From assembly GCA_025356695.1 (NCBI GenBank), contig JANXSE010000093.1, forward strand, positions 1-19,240: a stretch of DNA of 19,240 nucleotides, given 5' to 3'. Positions 14,336-19,240 of the stretch are shown here, in pieces. A model generated the notes under the pieces. The model saw nothing but the letters and a program-made list of their open reading frames with translations. It made no database searches and was not told the origin of the DNA. The stretch's first letter is position 1; each line of letters begins with the position of its first letter. The DNA is from Betaproteobacteria bacterium. GTDB taxonomy: Bacteria > Pseudomonadota > Gammaproteobacteria > Burkholderiales > SG8-41. The translations under genes were made by a program, and so were the position numbers.

Positions 14336-15505
14336 CTAATCGACACCGGCCAGTTCCGAATTGAGCAGCAACGCGCCGCCGGTGACCACGCGGTCACCCT
14401 CGCCGAGGCCGGCCTTCACATAACTGACGCTGCGCCCCTGCAGTCCGAGTTCGACGCGTTTGCGCTCAAACACACCCGGCTCTTTTTCGACGAACACGAA
14501 GCTGTAGAGGCCCTCCGTGATCAGCGAAGAATTCGCAATGCGCGGCAGCAGGTTCTGCTTGCCGGCCAGCGGTGTGACCCGCGCGTACATTTCCGGTTTG
14601 AGCAGGCGCTTGGGATTGTCCAGCACGCAGCGCACCTGCACGCGGCGCGTCGACGGATCGAGCACCTCGCCGATTGAAGTGACCTTCGCCGCAAAACGCT
14701 CGGCCGGATAGGCATCCACTTCCACCACCACATCCTGCTTCACTTTGACCGCACCGAGATTGCGCTCCGGCAAATCGACGATGACCCACAGATGCGTTGG
14801 ATCGGTGATGACGAACAGCGGATTGGGCAGATCGGGACGCACTTCGATGCCAGGATTAATGTTCCGCTCGGCGACCACGCCGGCAATCGGCGCCCGCAGT
14901 TCATAACTGCCCGGCGCATTGCGGTTGAGTCCGCGGTCGAGATTGCGCAAACGTTGTTTGGCACGCGTGTTCTCGGCCTCGGACTGGCGCAGATCGCTCT
15001 CCGCCGCTTCAAAATCCTTGCGCGCGATGACTTCCGCCTGAAAGAGCTCGCCGGCACGCGAATGCGCGCGCTGCTTGAGTTGAAGGTCGGCGGCGGATTT
15101 ATCCACATCGGCGATGGCGGCCGCAAAATCAGGCGCATCGATCAGCACCAGCAGTTGTCCGGCGGCAACATGGTCGCCCGGCTGCACAAGTATGCGCATC
15201 ACACGACCGGCGATCGGCGAACTGACGCGCGCCGTGCGGTCTTCATCGTAGGCAACGCGCGCGCTCAATGGATCAAGCAGCGGTTCCGGCAGCAAAACCA
15301 CCGGCTCAACCTTGATGAAATTCAATTGCGGAGAGCCGACGGCAAAGCGCAATTCATTATTGCGCGCCGGCGCCGCCGCCGTTTTGGCTGCGCCAGCGTC
15401 GGCGCCGAAATATGCGACAAGCCGCGGGTAACCCCATAGCAGCGCCGCGGCGGCAAGCGCAACGATCAGCAGACCCAAGGCAAGGCGACGGATTTTCACG
15501 GTCAA
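14336..15505 (-). CDS. czcB: RND periplasmic adaptor, CzcB family
   Basis: This 389-aa membrane-fusion protein links the inner-membrane pump to the outer-membrane channel. An N-terminal hydrophobic anchor or signal (about 8-24, ALGLLIVALAAAALLWG) is followed by the first lipoyl half (VSSPIAGRVMRILVQPGDHV, about 94-113). An alpha-hairpin comes next (about 128-190), then the second lipoyl half (YELRAPIAGVVAERNINPG), a beta-barrel (LWVIVDLPERNLG) and the membrane-proximal domain. No His-rich metal-binding N-terminus, as in Cupriavidus CzcB, is visible. There is no ATG start: a TAG lies four codons before a TTG at 15505, and a GTG at 15499 is the other option. No clear ribosome binding site supports either. 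The unusual start and the 233-bp gap from czcC suggest separate translational tuning. Confidence 0.92.
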   Translation of the reverse strand: MTVKIRRLALGLLIVALAAAALLWGYPRLVAYFGADAGAAKTAAAPARNNELRFAVGSPQLNFIKVEPVVLLPEPLLDPLSARVAYDEDRTARVSSPIAGRVMRILVQPGDHVAAGQLLVLIDAPDFAAAIADVDKSAADLQLKQRAHSRAGELFQAEVIARKDFEAAESDLRQSEAENTRAKQRLRNLDRGLNRNAPGSYELRAPIAGVVAERNINPGIEVRPDLPNPLFVITDPTHLWVIVDLPERNLGAVKVKQDVVVEVDAYPAERFAAKVTSIGEVLDPSTRRVQVRCVLDNPKRLLKPEMYARVTPLAGKQNLLPRIANSSLITEGLYSFVFVEKEPGVFERKRVELGLQGRSVSYVKAGLGEGDRVVTGGALLLNSELAGVD

Positions 15506-15738
15506 AGAAATGCGCTATTCGAAAAAACGACGTATTCTGGCAGTCCGGCGTCAGCCCGTAAACCTTTTGTTGCAGTGGATTACCGCGCACGAACTGCAGT
15601 CATCGTCACCAGACCGCAATCCGCTGCTCGCACCTGCAGGCCCCATGCCAATCACATCCGTGCGGCGCGCGCATCGTAGCCGGCGGAACTTACCACAGAC
15701 TTACGCTGGCACGGACAAAACCATCCGCGCAAAACCTG
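15506..15738 (-). other. Long non-coding gap inside the czc operon
   Basis: These 233 bp lie between czcC and czcB on the minus strand. No frame in it shows family features or a ribosome binding site. I find no strong hairpin with a T-run and no near-consensus promoter. Whether it holds a processing site, an internal promoter or a decayed gene cannot be told from the sequence. Confidence 0.5.
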
Positions 15739-17070
15739 CTATTGGGACTGCTTCGCGGCCTCCTCGCCGCGCAGATCGGCAACGGCGACGGATGCCTGCC
15801 AGGACGCCAGCGACTTCGCATGGTCGGCCTGGCTGCCCGAGGCCTCAAGGCGCGTCGCATAAAGCTGGCGCCGCGAATCGAGCAGATCCATCACGCCGAT
15901 GGCGCCGCGGCTGTAGGCGAATTCCGCGGCGTCGGCGGCGCGTTGCGCCTCCTTCAGCAGCGAGCCTTCGAAGCGCTGCACGCGCTCGCGCGCCGCGTCG
16001 AGATCGGCACGCCGCGCGGCGATTTCACCCAGCGCCAGCGCACGCACGCGATCGTGATTGTCGCGCGCCGACTGTAAATCAACCTCGGCGCGGCGGATTT
16101 CGCCCTCATAGTAATAACTCGTGAAAAGCGGAATGCTGACACCGACGCCAAGCGTGTTGTTGCTGAAGTCGCCGGGAAAATGTTCGAACTGGACGGACCC
16201 CGTGACGTCGCGTGTGCGCAGGGCGCGCGCCAGCTCGCGGTTTTTTTCCGCAGCCGCCACGCGCGCGCGCGCCGCCAGCACGTCGGCGCGATTATCGAGC
16301 GCCTTTTCGATTTCAGCCGCGCCGGCCTCGGCGCCCAGCGCCGGCCAGCCGTCGCTCGCAGCGATCGCCGCGGCGTCGCGCTCGGCGCCGATGACGTAGG
16401 CGAGCTGCGTCTGCGCTTTGAGCCGCTCGGCCTGCGCGGTGCGGGCGTCATTTTGCGCGCGCAACGCATCGACGCGGATGCGCGCCACGTCGGCCGCAGA
16501 GATGTCGCCGGCCTTGAGGCGCCGCTCGACGGCATCGATGGTTTTCTGGAACGAGGCGGCGGTCTCGGTGGCGATGCGCAAACGGTCCTGCGCCGCAACC
16601 AGATCATAGTAGGCAAAGTACAAAGCGACCTTTTGCTGCCGCCGGATGTCGGCAAATTCGCCGCGGCTGGCATCGATATTGAAGTCGGCCACCCCCATGC
16701 GCAGTTCGCGTTTGTTGCCGCGTTCGAACAACTGCTGCACACCGAACACGGTGTCCATCTGCTTGTCGCGCAAATCGCCGCTGTAGCTGCCCTGGCGCGA
16801 GTTGAACTTGCTGGTGCCTGCAAATATGTTGGGATTGGGCCGGGCGCCGGCGCTCAGGCGGTCGGCTTCGGCACCTTCGACCAGACGGCGCCCGAGCTGC
16901 ACTTCACGATTGCGCGCGGCAAAAAAAATCTCCGCCTGGCGCAACGTGAGTCGCTCCAGGACGGAGCTTAATGGGGCCTGGTCCGCCGCCGGTTCTGCAC
17001 CGGCAACCACGGCGCTCAAGCCTCCGAGGAGGAAAGCAAATGCAAAACTGCGTGCGCTGCTCAACGTCAT
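15739..17070 (-). CDS. czcC: Outer-membrane efflux channel, CzcC/TolC family
   Basis: This 443-aa outer-membrane factor forms the exit duct of the metal efflux complex. A signal peptide (ARSFAFAFLLGGLSAVVAGA, cleavage near residue 24) is followed by two homologous halves of long amphipathic helices. Landmarks are LTLRQAEIFFAARNREVQ at the start of repeat 1, ARPNPNIFAG, and in repeat 2 IEKALDNRADVLAARARVA with LGVGVSIPLF. The end has AYSRGAIGVMDLLDSRRQLY, the conserved loop of OEP proteins. No lipoprotein Cys is seen at the cleavage site. ATG at 17070 has only a weak ribosome binding site. As first gene of the set it faces the two-component genes across a shared 296-bp regulatory region. Confidence 0.93.
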   Translation of the reverse strand: MTLSSARSFAFAFLLGGLSAVVAGAEPAADQAPLSSVLERLTLRQAEIFFAARNREVQLGRRLVEGAEADRLSAGARPNPNIFAGTSKFNSRQGSYSGDLRDKQMDTVFGVQQLFERGNKRELRMGVADFNIDASRGEFADIRRQQKVALYFAYYDLVAAQDRLRIATETAASFQKTIDAVERRLKAGDISAADVARIRVDALRAQNDARTAQAERLKAQTQLAYVIGAERDAAAIAASDGWPALGAEAGAAEIEKALDNRADVLAARARVAAAEKNRELARALRTRDVTGSVQFEHFPGDFSNNTLGVGVSIPLFTSYYYEGEIRRAEVDLQSARDNHDRVRALALGEIAARRADLDAARERVQRFEGSLLKEAQRAADAAEFAYSRGAIGVMDLLDSRRQLYATRLEASGSQADHAKSLASWQASVAVADLRGEEAAKQSQ

Positions 17071-17146
17071 GTTTTGGCAAATCCGAAAAGAAGTCCGTAA
17101 AGTCTCGAAACGCCGCCACCTGACGCGTCCACGTTAACAAGCATTT

Positions 17147-17163
17147 CTTACGTTAACCTTACG
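17147..17163. promoter_or_regulatory. Candidate OmpR-family operator, CTTACG-N5-CTTACG
   Basis: A perfect direct repeat of CTTACG (17147-17152 and 17158-17163) is spaced by 5 bp, giving the 11-bp periodicity by which OmpR/PhoB-type dimers bind. It resembles the PmrA/QseB box form (CTTAAN-N5-CTTAAN). An overlapping repeat ACGTTAAC occurs at 17131-17138 and 17150-17157. The site is about 77 bp before czcC and 204 bp before the regulator gene, in the divergent region. Confidence 0.55.
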
Positions 17164-17280
17164 AAGTAAAACTATTTTTCCAACTATTCCGCACCCGCGC
17201 CAACGTGCCCGCGGTGCGGCACCGCGGCCGCAAAAAACCCGTTGCTGCGCAGACGCGCAATCTACCATGTACCGGCCGCT

Positions 17281-17309
17281 TTGCCAGCAGGGTAAACTGT
17301 TCATTTTAT
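17281..17309 (+). promoter_or_regulatory. Candidate promoter of the two-component operon
   Basis: TTGCCA (17281-17286) and TTTTAT (17304-17309) are spaced by 17 bp, with five and four consensus matches. Transcription would begin near 17316 and give a leader of about 50 nt that contains the hairpin at 17329-17344. Confidence 0.45.
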
Positions 17310-17328
17310 TCGATTGCCCACTTTGAAA

Positions 17329-17344
17329 GCGGCCGGAAGGCCGC
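17329..17344 (+). promoter_or_regulatory. GC-rich leader hairpin before the response regulator
   Basis: GCGGCC-GGAA-GGCCGC is a perfect 6-bp stem closed by a GGAA tetraloop, flanked by AAA and CTTT. It ends 22 nt before the ATG, close to the ribosome binding site, and no long T-run follows. It may stabilise the leader or modulate initiation; its role is inferred. Confidence 0.4.
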
Positions 17345-17366
17345 CTTTGCCCCTATCCGGAAGCCG

Positions 17367-18035
17367 ATGCGAATACTGATCGTAGAAGATGACCCGCTGC
17401 TGTCCGACGGGCTGCTCAAATCGCTGCGCCGCAACGATTTTGCCGTCGATGTCGCCCACGACGGCGAGGAAGCCGACCATATCCTCACCGTGCAGACCTA
17501 TGACCTGGTGATACTCGATCTGGGGCTGCCGCGCATCGATGGCTTCGAGGTATTGCGCCGTTTGCGCCGTCGCGGCGGCACCGCCCCCGTGCTCATACTT
17601 ACGGCGCGCGACGCGGTCGCCGACCGCGTCAAGGGGCTGGACCTCGGTGCCGACGACTACCTGACCAAACCGTTCGAACTGCCGGAGCTAGAGGCACGGG
17701 TGCGCGCGCTGATCCGCCGCGGCCAGGCCGGCGGCAGTTCTATCCTGACCCACGGGCCGCTAGCCCTCGATCAGGCCGGCCACCGCGCCACCCTCGATGG
17801 TGTGCCGATCGACCTGTCGGCGCGCGAACTCGGCGTGCTGGAGGTGTTGATGCTGCGCAGCGGCCGCGTTGTCAACAAGGAGCAACTGACCAGCCAGATC
17901 TACGGCCAGGACGAGGAGGTCGGCGCCAACGCGATCGAGGTATATGTGCACCGCCTGCGCAAAAAACTCGAACCGGCCGGTGTCGTCATCCGCACCATAC
18001 GCGGCCTCGGCTACCTGCTCGAAAAACGGCCATGA
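17367..18035 (+). CDS. OmpR-family response regulator (TctD/CzcR-like)
   Basis: This 222-aa regulator has a receiver domain followed by a winged-helix DNA-binding domain. The receiver (1-112) shows the acidic pair Asp8/Asp9 (IVEDDPLL), the phosphorylation site Asp51 (LVILDLGLPR), Thr79 and Lys101 (YLTKPF). The effector domain (about 125-220) has DLSARELGVLEVLM, NKEQLTSQIYG and NAIEVYVHRLRKKL, and ends RTIRGLGYLLE. The ATG at 17367 fits the conserved family start MRILIVEDD and has GGAAG just upstream; a longer frame from 17205 would run through the promoter region. It overlaps the sensor kinase by ATGA. Divergent placement next to czcCBA makes metal-responsive control of that operon the best guess. 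Confidence 0.95.
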   Translation: MRILIVEDDPLLSDGLLKSLRRNDFAVDVAHDGEEADHILTVQTYDLVILDLGLPRIDGFEVLRRLRRRGGTAPVLILTARDAVADRVKGLDLGADDYLTKPFELPELEARVRALIRRGQAGGSSILTHGPLALDQAGHRATLDGVPIDLSARELGVLEVLMLRSGRVVNKEQLTSQIYGQDEEVGANAIEVYVHRLRKKLEPAGVVIRTIRGLGYLLEKRP

Positions 18036-19240
18036 AAATCGGCGCCGGCCTGCGGCGGGTGCGCGCGCCCGAAAACGCGACGCTGCGCGAACAACTGCTG
18101 GTGCGGCTGCTGACGCCGGTCGTTCTGGTGACACTGATCAGCTCGGTAATTTCGTATTACTACGCGTTCAACTACGCGACGCTGGCCTACGATTATTCGC
18201 TCTACGATTCCGCCCTCGACATCAGCCGGCAGGTGCATGTGATCAACGGCCAGTTGCGCGTCGATCTGCCGCGTGCCGCGCTCGACATGCTGGAATCCGA
18301 CAAACACGACAACATCTATTACATGGTCAACGACAGCCAAGGGCATTTCATTACCGGCTATCACAACCTACCGCTGCCGAAAGCCAGCACCTCCTCCGGC
18401 AAACCCGTCTATTACGACGACGTCTATCTCGACAATCCGATCCGCGCCACCGCGCTGTCGATCCCGGTGGCCGGCCTGCCGGCGGAGCAGGACCATCTGC
18501 TAATCGTCGTCGCCGAAACGCTCAACAAGCGGCGCACGCTGGCCAGCGAAATTCTGCTCGGCATGCTGCTGCCGGAACTGCTGCTGGTCGGACTAATCGG
18601 CCTGTTGATCTGGTACGGCGTCGCGCGCGGATTGCGCCCGCTGATCGATCTGCAGTCGGAGATATCGAGCCGCTCGCACCGCGACATGAGCCCGCTGCCG
18701 GTGCAGAACGCGCCCGGCGAAGTGCGCGCGCTGGTCGGCGCCATGAACGAACTGTTGTCGCGCCTGGCAGAAGCGCTGGCGGCGCAACAGCGTTTCATCG
18801 CCGATGCCGCGCACCAGCTGCGCACACCGCTGGCGGGCCTGCGCACACAGACCGAACTGGCGCTACGGCAGGACGATCCGGAAGAGGTTCGCAAAAGCCT
18901 GCACCAGATCGACACGGCTACCACCCGCACCACCCATCTGGTCAATCAACTGCTGTCGCTGGCACGTGCCGAACCGGGCGCCAACCGGCTCTACGCGCCG
19001 CAGGCCGTCGATCTGGCCGAACTGGCCCGCAGCACGACGACTGAATGGGTGCCGCGTGCCATTGATCGCAACATCGATCTTGGCTTTGACAGCGCCGCAA
19101 CTGCCATGCCGATCGATGGCGATATGATTCTTCTCAAGGAACTGCTCGGCAATCTGCTCGACAACGCCATACGTTACACGCCCGCCGGCGGCCAGGTCAC
19201 GGTGGCCGTGACAACGCGCGACAAAGCCTGCGTGCTCAGC
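18032..19240 (+). CDS. Sensor histidine kinase, TctE-like with 2CSK_N-type input domain (partial)
   Basis: This open frame runs off the window; 403 residues are visible. Membrane helix 1 (about 23-42) and helix 2 (about 175-196) enclose a periplasmic sensor of about 130 residues beginning YDYSLYDSALDISRQV, the pattern of the 2CSK_N domain of TctE-type kinases. HAMP-like sequence follows (GLRPLIDLQSEISSRS). The H-box is FIADAAHQLRTPLAGL with phosphoacceptor His261. The N-box begins at ELLGNLLDNAIRYTP (Asn374/Asn378). The G boxes lie beyond the window. The periplasmic part has several scattered His (69, 92, 105, 111, 155) and acidic residues but no obvious metal motif. Its ATG overlaps the stop of the regulator, so the two are co-translated as a pair. 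Confidence 0.94.
   Translation, partial: MKIGAGLRRVRAPENATLREQLLVRLLTPVVLVTLISSVISYYYAFNYATLAYDYSLYDSALDISRQVHVINGQLRVDLPRAALDMLESDKHDNIYYMVNDSQGHFITGYHNLPLPKASTSSGKPVYYDDVYLDNPIRATALSIPVAGLPAEQDHLLIVVAETLNKRRTLASEILLGMLLPELLLVGLIGLLIWYGVARGLRPLIDLQSEISSRSHRDMSPLPVQNAPGEVRALVGAMNELLSRLAEALAAQQRFIADAAHQLRTPLAGLRTQTELALRQDDPEEVRKSLHQIDTATTRTTHLVNQLLSLARAEPGANRLYAPQAVDLAELARSTTTEWVPRAIDRNIDLGFDSAATAMPIDGDMILLKELLGNLLDNAIRYTPAGGQVTVAVTTRDKACVLS

Noticed and set aside
13023..14339. 438-codon open frame on the plus strand
   Set aside because: Antisense shadow of czcA with the same skewed Arg/His/Gln composition.

Overview
The window reads as a chromosomal segment of a GC-rich betaproteobacterium, probably of the Burkholderiales. 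This is an inference from a Bug-family periplasmic binding protein, a TctD/TctE-like two-component pair, a CzcCBA metal efflux set, GC-rich codon use and dispersed intergenic repeats. No rRNA, tRNA or CRISPR array was seen.

Left part (1-6601, mostly + strand). A double-palindrome repeat is followed by a two-subunit molybdenum hydroxylase of the IorA/IorB type, whose subunits overlap by ATGA. Directly downstream sits a complete IS1595-family element of about 2 kb that is more AT-rich than its surroundings. It has long inverted termini, a near-consensus promoter inside the left end, a transposase, and two passenger genes: a 48-aa Lys-rich protein and a two-helix membrane protein with a coiled coil. 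After it come two tandem paralogous alpha/beta hydrolases of identical length (261 aa), separated by a dispersed inverted repeat. One arm of the same repeat also lies next to the IS.

Middle (6582-11170). An MFS transporter runs convergently to the second hydrolase and overlaps it by 20 bp. It diverges from a Bug/TctC-type solute-binding protein. Convergent to that is an egtD-like histidine methyltransferase with no egtB in view, then a PBP7-like D,D-peptidase (pbpG). Next is a 66-aa protein whose sequence recalls the Acb2/Tad1 helical-hairpin family, known mainly from phages as anti-CBASS cyclic-nucleotide sponges.

Right part (11205-19240). A heavy-metal RND efflux set is encoded on the minus strand in the order czcC, czcB, czcA. 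A two-component system (OmpR-type regulator plus 2CSK_N/TctE-like sensor kinase, the latter cut by the window end) diverges from it. The intergenic region holds a direct repeat, CTTACG-N5-CTTACG, with the 11-bp periodicity expected of an OmpR-family operator. The likely logic is that the kinase/regulator pair controls the efflux operon and possibly itself. The small Acb2-like gene lies 34 bp behind czcA and could be co-transcribed with it.

The most interesting items are the passenger-carrying IS1595 element with its nested palindrome over the -10 box, the small Acb2/Tad1-like protein outside any visible phage context, and the czc/two-component intergenic operator.
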